Part shown: in pieces, positions 35,810-47,408 of the stretch
Position numbering within the stretch: position 1 is the first letter of the stretch
Layout of the letters: each line of letters begins with the position of its first letter
Program-made: the position numbers and the translations under genes
The notes under the pieces: generated by a model
Database searches by the model: none
What the model saw: only the letters and a program-made list of their open reading frames with translations
What the model was told of the DNA's origin: nothing
Assembly: GCA_034769895.1 (NCBI GenBank)
Contig: CM068375.1
Coordinates: 251,017,542 to 251,081,541 of the forward strand
Length of the DNA stretch: 64,000 nt
Source of the DNA: Magicicada septendecula
Taxonomy: Eukaryota; Arthropoda; Insecta; Hemiptera; Cicadidae
Reading direction: 5' to 3'

Positions 35810-36409
35810 TTGCAGGGGGTAAATTTTTCCCGTGATGTTGTAGTTGGGGGTGAAGAAAAGGTTTCACGAGCGTATTTGGAAGACACATGGTCTGCAAATA
35901 GCCGTCCCTGGATTTTTTGTGCACCTGATAGGTGGTGCAATAATAAAGTAGTAGTGTCCCCTGCATATACTGAGAGAGAAAGTGTGATAGGAAGTTATGA
36001 CGGGAGACATGGTGAAAGAGAGTTGTGTGTTAATTGGGAGATGGAGTTATTTAGAGTGAATAGAAATTATAAAGAATTGGTGGAAAGGTTAGGAGTAGAG
36101 ATGGTGCATAATTATAGTGAAATTTTACCTGATGTTGAAGCGGAGGTAGTAGCAGAAGTAGATGATAATGTTGACGAATTATTAACTTACCTGATTATGA
36201 CAGATAATACTAAAGGTGACAGGACCATACCCAATCGTGAATAATTATATGATATGGTAATATGGAATGATCATATTAATTATAAGGATACGGTGGAAGA
36301 ATATGACAATATAAATAATTATTACATTGATAATAATAATATAATGTATTCGATAATACATGACTTGTATAGACCTAAGATTAGATGGTTATTTGATGAT
36401 GGTGGATAA
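35810..36409 (+). pseudogene. Second-frame region of unit 7, broken
   Basis: The counterpart of the orphan second frame. It is broken (about one break), a state shared with unit 9 through the dimer duplication. Confidence 0.6.
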
Positions 36410-39400
36410 GTGTTTTATTGTGTATGAACGTTTAACTATGTGAACAGTGTGATTTTGAAATGGATTGTCTTATGGAGTGATTTATGGTCAATGATAACAA
36501 ATAATAAGTTGCATTGTATATTCTTTTGTGTGTTAATGTTAAATGTATTTGTGTATTACATTATGTTGTGTATTATATGTATTCTTATGTAAACCATGTA
36601 TGTAATAGGAATTTATAGTTTAATTGATTTAATAATAATTATAGAATGTTTCAAACTAAATAAGTGATGAAAGTAATGGTGAAATTTTAATTGATTGAAT
36701 TATATAATGGAGATAAATTAATTAATTAATTTAAAATGTAGTATAAAAGAGATTTGATAATGAAGTTAAATGATTTTATGAGATTTAGATTATCTAAAGA
36801 GTAGTATATGATAAAACATATAATATGTTGGGATATGGAGTTATATTGTTATTAAGAGATAAGTGATGAATTTTCTGAAGTAGGTGTCAATTATCATATT
36901 AAGGTGAAATATTATAAAAGATAGAGTTTGGGTATAATTATTTTAAATAAGGCATTTGAGTTAGTCAAAGTTAACTCTAATGGGTGTTAAATGAAATAAG
37001 AATTTTGAAGAAAATAATACAGAAACAGGGTAGTAATAGGGACACAGTAGTGATAGTGCATATAGGAAGAAAGAGAGGGTAATGTAATTAGAGTAAATAG
37101 TTGCTGGTGATATTTTGTAGTATGGGTGAAGTGGTAAGGAGTGATCAACGTGCGTCGTTGGGCAGGTAATTGTGAAGGGTCGAGGAGTGATTGCTGAGAT
37201 TATTGGGAAGGGCAAAAGGTTATGAATGGAATTGCCAAGGTCGGGAACACACATCCTAGTTACAAAGAGGGTATTAGATATTTTATTATAAGAGGAGAAG
37301 GGTATAAGTGGAATTAGTGTTTAAGGTGGTTATTATTGAGAGATTGGTGTCGCCCAATATGATTCTGTTAGTGATTATTAGTAGGAAGAAAGGGAGTAAG
37401 ATTATAGATATAAATGCCCATTCAATAAGTTGAATCATTGTGAATAACGGAAAATCACTCAAACTAATTGATGATCAAAATGAAAGGGTTAAATAGAAAA
37501 TTCATAGTAGAAAGATAATAAGAAATGAAATGTGATGTAACATGAATGTTAATAATAAATTTGAATTTTTATAGAATTAAATGGTACAATGATAAATAAT
37601 TAAAAGTTTGATATAAAAGAGTTGATGGAAATAATAATAGTAATGTTTATAAATTTTTATACAAATTATTTAATTGTGAATTGTTTGGTTAAATGTAGCT
37701 ATGATATTGTTCATGTATATTATGTTATTATGCAAGATTAATGGGTGATTTTGGGAGTTGTTTGGTGTTATTATAAGTGTAAATCAATTGTGGAATGTAG
37801 AGACAGCAAATGTAGCAGGAATTAAGTTTAGATATAGGTAGGCTATTGCAGTGGCGGCATGTGCCACTGCAGGTAGCGTTATGGGTTGATGAGTAACGCA
37901 CAAATACGTTACCATCATCGGAGGCCGAAATCGGCGGTACACTGTACAACTTTGATACCCCCCTTTTCGGGCGATTACTGTCTTACCAGCACTAATCGTG
38001 GGTTTGGACGACAGCCAGCTGTGGGCAGCAATTGTAACACTGACCATGGTTGGTTGTCCTTGAAATTGGTGAAAACTGAAATTAAGGAGGGGAAATCCCC
38101 GGAAATATGGAACAGCGGCTATCACCTTGTTCGAGTAGGAACAGCAAAACAGGTGATAGACCCGTTTTAAGGGTATAATTATGTAACATTCAGATATGAT
38201 GATATCTGGCATTTATAAAATGTAAAGCCGAAGCAAGGACAGGAGATGCAAAAATTCCTCCACCAATTCAGTCCTTGTGGAAGCAACTGGACACCACAGT
38301 CCAGTGGGGGGTCATAGTGTGTGTGGTAAGGAGGTTACTACAGGAGTAGTAACGTTAAATGAATATCAAATATTAAGTAGATGACATTAATACTGGTGTC
38401 AAGCATAAAATAATTATGATTTCGCTTTGAAGAAATTAGTATCAGGAAAACTGATCAATGAATTTTAAATAGCTAGATTGTTTGCCATAATGAATTTGTG
38501 TTTAGGATTCTATATAATAGATATATAGATAAATTGTGTTGATTTTGTTAAACTTAAGGAATTATTTTATAGGTTATTGCCTTAGTATAAGAGTATATTT
38601 TCTTGTGTTGAAAAGAGTTAAAATATTATTGGCTGGAGTCAAAATTTCTGATAAAATATAGGAATGCAAAAGAGGAAGAGACCTCTATCATAATTCTTGT
38701 TTATATATGTATTAAAGATGTTAGGAATTAAGTAAAACCAATGCCCATTAACATAAACCAATGCAGCTAAGGGGAGACAGATCAGTTGGGGATATGGCAT
38801 TATACAAGGCCACTATTTGATTTTTGTATTCCATGTTTCAGAGTTTGGTGATGCTGTGACGGCGGTCCTGAGCTGGCCAGCGCGTCAGAGCAGGGACGTC
38901 AAGTGCTTGAGTGGCCTTGCGGTGTTGGGATCTCGCAAAAGAAGTCCAGTAAGGTCAGGCAGGTATTGTCACGATGACTGGACCAAGGGTAAGTTAACAA
39001 TATTTCTTTTATATAAACACTACAGGGGGTTGTGGCGACATATCTTGACTGATCCCGTTAGGAAGTATGAATGAGTCAATGAGATTTTTTATGCTTCAGC
39101 ATAAAACCTCTCATTGAGGGGGTTTGTAATGGTACATTAAATCAGTATAGGGATTTGGGGGTACAAGGAAATATAATTTTATATTTATTTCAAATGTAAT
39201 CAAATATGTAAGAATAGAGGTTTCCCAAAAAATGATACAATGCAGTTCGCTACGATGAGTTGGCGTCAAGGTCACTGGTGTACGTGCAAATTGTCAGCAA
39301 TGCATACGCAGCAACAAACAGGACACTCCTAAAACGTCATCGAAACATATAAAACGTAATCGTTGTGATGTAACACAATGCCATCATCATCTGAGAACAA

Positions 39401-39807
39401 TAGATTCGATGACGAATTATCCCTTCCACTTAGGAAGTAGAGGCCATGTTCTCAGCCCCAGTCTACTCAACACCGTTAGTGCAACAGCACGTTACAAAAT
39501 CTGCTGGCCACCAATTGCCAGCAGAAGTCTTTAAAAGTGAAAAAGCAAAAAATGTAGTTAAAGTGAGTGTTTTTTGAAATCAGTTATACACTAACAGAAT
39601 AAAAATGTAAATTAACGTCAGTGGTAAAAGAACAGAAGCAGTTAACGTTCGGCCGAACACCTGCCGGACAATGTGGAACGTCTGACGAGAGCTTCAATCC
39701 TCAAAAATCAGAGAAGTCGAAATTCAAATCAATACCTCTTTTTTTTCTTTTTTTAAGCTCAAAATTAACTTGTAATCAAATGTACCTGTAAAATAACTTG
39801 GGGCAAG

Positions 39808-39809
<2 letters not shown>

Positions 39810-39857
<48 letters not shown>
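39810..39857 (+). repeat. (TG)24 microsatellite in LTR of unit 8
   Basis: A pure TG tract of 48 bp. The corresponding tract in unit 10 is one repeat longer, the only difference I noticed there between these near-twins. Confidence 0.95.
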
Positions 39858-39861
<4 letters not shown>

Positions 39862-40499
39862 CGTGCGTCGGCATATATCTACAGAGTCATGGGCATTGGT
39901 TTATGTTACGTGACCAGATAACGTGACAAGTTTAAACTGCAGTAAGTTTTCTAACATCATTAAATATGAAATCAGAGAAGCTGGAAATAATACAAATGTA
40001 ATTGAGATGACGTACAGTTAATACGGCGGAAATACGTCGCCACCATTTTGTTAAGTATTTGATGAAGACTCCATTTTGTTTTTTGTATTTGCTAAAAAAT
40101 TGAAATATCAAGAGTATTAAAACACAAGTCTTTCAAATCTAATGTCATCAGAGTTCATTATTTTCAAATGCCCATACTGTTTCTCCTCTGCTTGCTTGAC
40201 AACGACCCTGGACCAAAATGAGAAAAAGTTATGTTGGCAACACGTGCTGTACACCAATGTAAATAGTGTGAGGAAGGTAGTGGGTTTCAAAAGGTAAGTC
40301 ACTGCTAAAAAATATAAATAATCACATGGTTTGTTTAGTAACAAATGGCAGCCCGAACTAGTAACGTTATATAAAATTTTATTTATATAAACAAGCCTGC
40401 AAGAGAGACAGGATGGGTATGGAAATAATGTACAACGTAATACGTACGTAGTTAGGTTATGTTGTGTATAATTGTATGTTAGATATACAATATTTTAAA

Positions 40500-41303
40500 A
40501 TGGCAAACAACAAAGAGATTGGAGTTGAAATGAGCGAGTCGGCTGGTGTGGGAGAACCAGGGGTTCAATCAACCCCAGTAAATTGGTCCAAATAATACAG
40601 CTTAACTGAGTCAGCAATAGATGACTCGAGTACTCAGTCAACTCCAACCTCAACAAAATGTAACAATCAATTTGATAATGATATAATGAATATGTTACGA
40701 ATAATATCAAAGGATATTCATAAGCAAAAAAGTGAAATTAAAGAAATAAAAAATAATTTTGATGAGAAATTCAATGCACAGAGTGTAAAGTTTGATAATT
40801 TTGACGAGAAACTTAATGCACAGAGTGTAAAATTTGATGAAAAGTTTGACAAATTTGATGAGAAATTTAATGAAGTGAAAAACGAAATTAAGAGACAAAA
40901 TTTTAATTTTGATAAACAGATTAACGAAATAAACGCATGTTACGAAAATATGAAAGAAAAAATAGTAGCATCAGTTAGCGAGGTGTTTGATAGGCAAATA
41001 AACAGAGTAAATAACATAATTGATAACTTTACAAAGAAGGAAGTACACGAAAATTACGAGAGTAAAATGGGGGTAGAGAATAGTGGAGAAACAGACAAAT
41101 TAAACGTAAATGAAGACGGTCAGATGACATATAATGAGGTAAGTGGTGTTGAGAATTATGACAATATAAGTAAAAATATGGTTTTAGAGAACGATGGTGT
41201 GAATATTGAGAGTACTGATGAAATTTTAGAGGAAGCAGAAATTAATGATGGAATGTTAGTGTGTGTTAATGAGTCAGAGAGAAAGTGGAGAGAGAATATA
41301 TAG
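40500..41303 (+). pseudogene. First-frame region of unit 8, broken
   Basis: A type B gag-like region. It is broken (about one break), but a long open stretch covering the coiled coil and acidic tail remains. The doubled module NAQSVKFD is clear here: type B has 14 more residues than type A at this point, exactly two heptads. Confidence 0.6.
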
Positions 41304-41312
41304 GTAGAGGGG

Positions 41313-41912
41313 TTGCAGGGGGTAAATTTTTCCCGTGATGTTGTAGTTGGGGGTGAAGAAAAGGTTTCACGAGCGTATTTGGAAGACACATGGTCTGCAA
41401 ATAGCCGTCCCTGGATTTTTTGTGCACCTGATAGGTGGTGCAATAATAAAGTAGTAGTGTCCCCTGCATATACTGAGAGAGAAAGTGTGATAGGAAGTTA
41501 TGACGGGAGACATGGTGAAAGAGAGTTGTGTGTTAATTGGGAGATGGAGTTATTTAGAGTGAATAGAAATTATAAAGAATTGGTGGAAAGGTTAGGAGTA
41601 GAGATGGTGCATAATTATAGTGAAATTTTACCTGATGTTGAAGCGGAGGTAGTAGCAGAAGTAGATGATAATGTTGACGAATTATTAACTTACCTGATTA
41701 TGACAGATAATACTAAAGGTGACAGGACCATACCCGATCGTGAAAAATTATATGATATGGTAATATGGAATGATCATATTAATTATAAGGATACGGTGGA
41801 AGAATATGACAATATAAATAATTATTACATTGATAATAATAATATAATGTATTCGATAATAAATGACTTGTATAGACCTAAGATTAGATGGTTATTTGAT
41901 GATGGTGGATAA
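41313..41912 (+). CDS. Orphan second frame, unit 8
   Basis: About 200 open codons, type B (VHNYSEIL, ELLTYL). The translation is the same as in unit 10. Confidence 0.5.
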   Translation: MQGVNFSRDVVVGGEEKVSRAYLEDTWSANSRPWIFCAPDRWCNNKVVVSPAYTERESVIGSYDGRHGERELCVNWEMELFRVNRNYKELVERLGVEMVHNYSEILPDVEAEVVAEVDDNVDELLTYLIMTDNTKGDRTIPDREKLYDMVIWNDHINYKDTVEEYDNINNYYIDNNNIMYSIINDLYRPKIRWLFDDGG

Positions 41913-44900
41913 GTGTTTTATTGTGTATGAACGTTTAACTATGTGAACAGTGTGGTTTTGAAATGGATTGTCTTATGGAGTGATTTATGGTCAATGATAA
42001 CAAATAATAAGTTGCATTGTATATTCTTTTGTGTGTTAATGTTAAATGTATTTGTGTATTACATTATGTTGTGTATTATATGTATTCTTATGTAAACCAT
42101 GTATGTAATAGGAATTTATAGTTTAATTGATTTAATAATAATTATAGAATGTTTCAAACTAAATAAGTGATGAAAGTAATGGTGAAATTTTAATTGATTG
42201 AATTATATAATGGAGATAAATTAATTAATTAATTTAAAATGTTGTATAAAAGAGATTTGATAATGAAGTTAAATGATTTTATGAGATTTAGATTATCTAA
42301 AGAGTAGTATATGATAAAACATATAATATGTTGGGATATGGAGTTATATTGTTATTAAGAGATAAGTGATGAATTTTCTGAAGTAGGTGTCAATTATCAT
42401 ATTAAGGTGAAATATTATAAAAGATAGAGTTTGGGTATAATTATTTTAAATAAGGCATTTGAGTTAGTCAAAGTTAACTCTAATGGGTGTTAAATGAAAT
42501 AAGAATTTTGAAGAAAATAATACAGAAACAGGGTAGTAATAGGGACACAGTAGTGATAGTGCATATAGGAAGAAAGAGAGGGTAATGTAATTAGAGAGTA
42601 AATAGTTGCTGGTGATATTTTGTAGTATGGGTGAGGTGGTAAGGAGTGATCAACGTGCGTCGTTGGGCAGGTAATTGTGAAGGGTCCAGGAGTGACTGCC
42701 GAGATTATTGGGAAGGGCAAAAGGTTATGAATGGAATTGCCAAGGTCGGGAACACACATCCTAGTTACAAAGAGGGTATTAGATATTTTAGTATAAGAGG
42801 AGAAGGGTATAAGTGGAATTAGTGTTGAAGGGGGTTATTATTGAGAGATTGGTGTCGCCCAATATGATTCTGTTAGTGATTATTAGTAGGAAGAAAGGGA
42901 GTAAGATTATAGATATAAATGCCCATTCAATAAGTTGAATCATTGTGAATAACGGAAAATCACTCAAACTAATTGATGATCAAAATGAAAGGGTTAAATA
43001 GAAAATTCATAGTAGAAAGATAATAAGAAATGAAATGTGATGTAACATGAATGTTAATAATAAATTTGAATTTTTATAGAATTAAATGGTACAATGATAA
43101 ATAATTAAAAGTTTGATATAAAAGAGTTGATGGAAATAATAATAGTAATGTTTATAAATTTTTATACAAATTATTTAATTGTGAATTGTTTGGTTAAATG
43201 TAGCTATGATATTGTTCATGTATATTATGTTATTATGCAAGATTAATGGGTGATTTTGGGAGTTGTTTGGTGTTATTATAAGTGTAAATCAATTGTGGAA
43301 TGTAGAGACAGCAAATGTAGCAGGAATTAAGTTTAGATATAGGTAGGCTATTGCAGCGGCGGCATGTGCCACTGTAGGTAGCGTTATGGGTTGATGAGTA
43401 ACGCACAAATACGTTACCATCATCGGAGGCCGAAATCGGCGTACACACACTGTACAATTTTGATACCCGCCTTTTCGGGCGGTTACTGTCTTACCAGCAC
43501 TAATCGTGGTTTTGGACGACAGCCAGCTGTGGGCAGCAATTGTAACACTGACCAGGTTGGTTGTCCTTGAAATTGGTGAAAACTGAAATTAATGGGGGGG
43601 GCACTTAGGGGAAATCCCCGGAAATATGGAACAGCGGCTATCACCTTGTTCGAGTAGGAACAGCAAAACAGGTGATAGACCCGTTTTAAGGGTATAATTA
43701 TGTAACATTCAGATATGATGATATCTGGCATTTATAAAATGTAAAGCCGAAGCAAGGACAGGAGATGCAAAAATTCCTCCACCAATTCAGTCCTTGTGGA
43801 AGCAACTGGACACCACAGTCCAGTGGGGGGTCATAGTGTGTGTGGTAAGGAGGTTACTACAGGAGTAGTAACGTTAAATGAATATCAAATATTAAGTAGA
43901 TGACATTAATACTGGTGTCAAGCATAAAATAATTATGATTTCGCTTTGAAGAAATTAGTATCAGGAAAACTGATCAATGAATTTTAAATAGCTAGATTGT
44001 TTGCCATAATGAATTTGTGTTTAGGATTCTATATAATAGATATATAGATAAATTGTGTTGATTTTGTTAAACTTAAGGAATTATTTTATAGGTTATTGCC
44101 TTAGTATAAGAGTATATTTTCTTGTGTTGAAAAGAGTTAAAGTATTATTGGCTGGAGTCAAAATTTCTGATAAAATATAGGAATGCAAAAGAGGAAGAGA
44201 CCTCTATCATAATTCTTGTTTATATATGTATTAAAGATGTTACGAATTAAGTAAAACCAATGCCCATTAACATAAACCAATGCAGCTAAGGGGAGACAGA
44301 TCAGTTGGGGATATGGCATTATACAAGGCCACTATTTGATTTTTGTATTCCATGTTTCAGAGTTTGGTGATGCTGTGACGGCGGTCCTGAGCTGGCCAGC
44401 GCGTCAGAGCAGGGACGTCAAGTGCTTGAGTGGCCTTGCGGTGTTGGGATCTCGCAAAAGAAGTCCAGTAAGGTCAGGCAGGTATTGTCACGATGACTGG
44501 ACCAAGGGTAAGTTAACAATATTTCTTTTATATAAACACTACAGGGGGTTGTGGCGACATATCTTGACTGATCCCGTTAGGAAGTATGAATGAGTCAATG
44601 AGATTTTTTATGCTTCAGCATAAAACCTCTCATTGAGGGGGTTTGTAATGGTACATTAAATCAGTATAGGGATTTGGGGGTACAAGGAAATATAATTTTA
44701 TATTTATTTCAAATGTAATCAAATATGTAAGAATAGAGGTTTCCGAAAAAATGATACAACGCAGTTCGCTACGATGAGTTGGCGTCAAGGTCACTGGTGT
44801 ACGTGCAAATTGTCAGCAATGCATACGCAGCAACAAACAGGACACTCCTAAAACGTCATCGAAACATATAAAACGTAATCGTTGTGATGTAACACAATGC

Positions 44901-45327
44901 CATCATCATCTGAGAACAATAGATTCGATGACGAATTATCCCTTCCACTTAGGAAGTAGAGGCCATGTTCTCAGCCCCAGTCTACTCAACACCGTTAGTG
45001 CAACAGCACGTTACAAAATCTGCTGGCCACCAATTGCCAGCAGAAGTCTTTAAAAGTGAAAAAGCAAAAAATGTAGTTAAAGTGAGTGTTTTTTGAAATC
45101 AGTTATACACTAACAGAATAAAAATGTAAATTAACGTCAGTGGTAAAAGAACAGAAGCAGTTAACGTTCGGCCGAACACCTGCCGGACAATGTGGAACGT
45201 CTGACGAGAGCTTCAATCCTCAAAAATCAGAGAAGTCGAAATTCAAATCAATACCTCTTTTTTTCTTTTTTTAAGCTCAAAATTAACTTGTAATCAAATG
45301 TACCTGTAAAATAACTTGGGGCAAGCA

Positions 45328-45355
<28 letters not shown>
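45328..45355 (+). repeat. (TG)14 microsatellite in LTR of unit 9
   Basis: A pure TG tract of 28 bp, equal in length to unit 7. This is notable because such tracts mutate quickly. Confidence 0.95.
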
Positions 45356-45359
<4 letters not shown>

Positions 45360-45997
45360 CGTGCGTCGGCATATATCTACAGAGTCACGGGCATTGGTTT
45401 ATGTTACGTGACCAGATAACGTGACAAGTTTAAACTGCAGTAAGTTTTCTAACATCATTAAATATGAAATCAGAGAAGCTGGAAATAATACAAATGTAAT
45501 TGAGATGACGTACAGTTAATACGGCGGAAATACGTCGCCACCATTTTGTTAAGTATTTGATGAAGACTCCATTTTGTTTTTTGTATTTGCTAAAAAATTG
45601 AAATATCAAGAGTATTAAAACACAAGTCTTTCAAATCTAATGTCATCAGAGTTCATTATTTTCAAATGCCCATACTGTTTCTCCTCTGCTTGCTTGACAA
45701 CGACCCTGGACCAAAATGAGAAAAAGTTATGTTGGCAACACGTGCTGTACACCAATGTAAATAGTGTGAGGAAGGTAGTGGGTTTCAAAAGGTAAGTCAC
45801 TGCTAAAAAATATAAATAATCACATGGTTTGTTTAGTAACAAATGGCAGCCCGAACTAGTGACGTTATATAAAATTTTATTTATATAAACAAGCCTGCAA
45901 GAGAGACAGGATGGGTATGGAAATAATGTACAACGTAATACGTACGTAGTTAGGTTATGTTGTGTATAATTGTATGTTAGATATACAATATTTTAAA

Positions 45998-46799
45998 ATG
46001 GCAAACAACAAAGAGATTGGAGTTGAAATGAGCGAGTCGGCTGGTGTGGGAGAACCAGGGGTTCAATCAACCCCAGTAAATTGGTCCAAATAATACAGCT
46101 TAACTGAGTCAGCAATAGATGACTCGAGTACTCAGTCAACTCCAACCTCAACAAAATGTAACAATCAATTTGATAATGATATAATGAATATGTTACGAAT
46201 AATATCAAAGGATATTCATAAGCAAAAAAGTGAAATTAAAGAAATAAAAAATAATTTTGGTGAAATTCAATGCACAGAGTGTAAAGTTTGATAATTTTGA
46301 CGAGAAACTTAATGCACAGAGTGTAAAATTTGATGAAAAGTTTGACAAATTTGATGAGAAATTTAATGAAGTGAAAAACGAAATTAAGAGACAAAATTTT
46401 AATTTTGATAAACAGATTAACGAAATAAACGCATGTTACGAAAATATGAAAGAAAAAATAGTAGCATCAGTTAGCGAGGTGTTTGATAGGCAAATAAACA
46501 GAGTAAATAACATAATTGATAACTTTACAAAGAAGGAAGTACACGAAAATTACGAGAGTAAAATGGGGGTAGAGAATAGTGGAGAAACAGACAAATTAAA
46601 CGTAAATGAAGACGGTCAGATGACATATAATGAGGTAAGTGGTGTTGAGAATTATGACAATATAAGTAAAAATATGGTTTTAGAGAACGATGGTGTGAAT
46701 ATTGAGAGTACTGATGAAATTTTAGAGGGAGCAGAAATTAATGATGGAATGTTAGTGTGTGTTAATGAGTCAGAGAGAAAGTGGAGAGAGAATATATAG
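45998..46799 (+). pseudogene. First-frame region of unit 9, broken
   Basis: The same as unit 7: a type B gag-like region with about one or two breaks. Confidence 0.6.
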
Positions 46800-46808
46800 G
46801 TAGAGGGG

Positions 46809-47408
46809 TTGCAGGGGGTAAATTTTTCCCGTGATGTTGTAGTTGGGGGTGAAGAAAAGGTTTCACGAGCGTATTTGGAAGACACATGGTCTGCAAATAG
46901 CCGTCCCTGGATTTTTTGTGCACCTGATAGGTGGTGCAATAATAAAGTAGTAGTGTCCCCTGCATATACTGAGAGAGAAAGTGTGATAGGAAGTTATGAC
47001 GGGAGACATGGTGAAAGAGAGTTGTGTGTTAATTGGGAGATGGAGTTATTTAGAGTGAATAGAAATTATAAAGAATTGGTGGAAAGGTTAGGAGTAGAGA
47101 TGGTGCATAATTATAGTGAAATTTTACCTGATGTTGAAGCGGAGGTAGTAGCAGAAGTAGATGATAATGTTGACGAATTATTAACTTACCTGATTATGAC
47201 AGATAATACTAAAGGTGACAGGACCATACCCAATCGTGAATAATTATATGATATGGTAATATGGAATGATCATATTAATTATAAGGATACGGTGGAAGAA
47301 TATGACAATATAAATAATTATTACATTGATAATAATAATATAATGTATTCGATAATACATGACTTGTATAGACCTAAGATTAGATGGTTATTTGATGATG
47401 GTGGATAA
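46809..47408 (+). pseudogene. Second-frame region of unit 9, broken
   Basis: The same as unit 7: about one break. Confidence 0.6.

Larger units (their letters stand above)
33637..39116 (+). mobile_element. Array unit 7 (type B), twin of unit 9
   Basis: A 5,480-bp copy that appears identical to unit 9 at an offset of 10,999 bp. Length, (TG)14 tract and private variants (CCGAAAAAATG near 33,744, ATAATACATGAC near 36,355) are all shared. LTR-like block 33645-34842, first-frame region 34999-35800 (broken), second-frame region 35810-36409 (broken), hairpin block 37847-38353 with a strengthened first stem, 85-codon stretch 38817-39074. Confidence 0.85.
39117..44635 (+). mobile_element. Array unit 8 (type B), near-twin of unit 10
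   Basis: A 5,519-bp copy. LTR-like block 39125-40343, first-frame region 40500-41303 (broken), second frame 41313-41912 open, hairpin block 43352-43872, 85-codon stretch 44336-44593. Its 5' part and frames match unit 10 at an offset of about 11,001 bp. Its 3' part matches unit 6. Confidence 0.85.
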
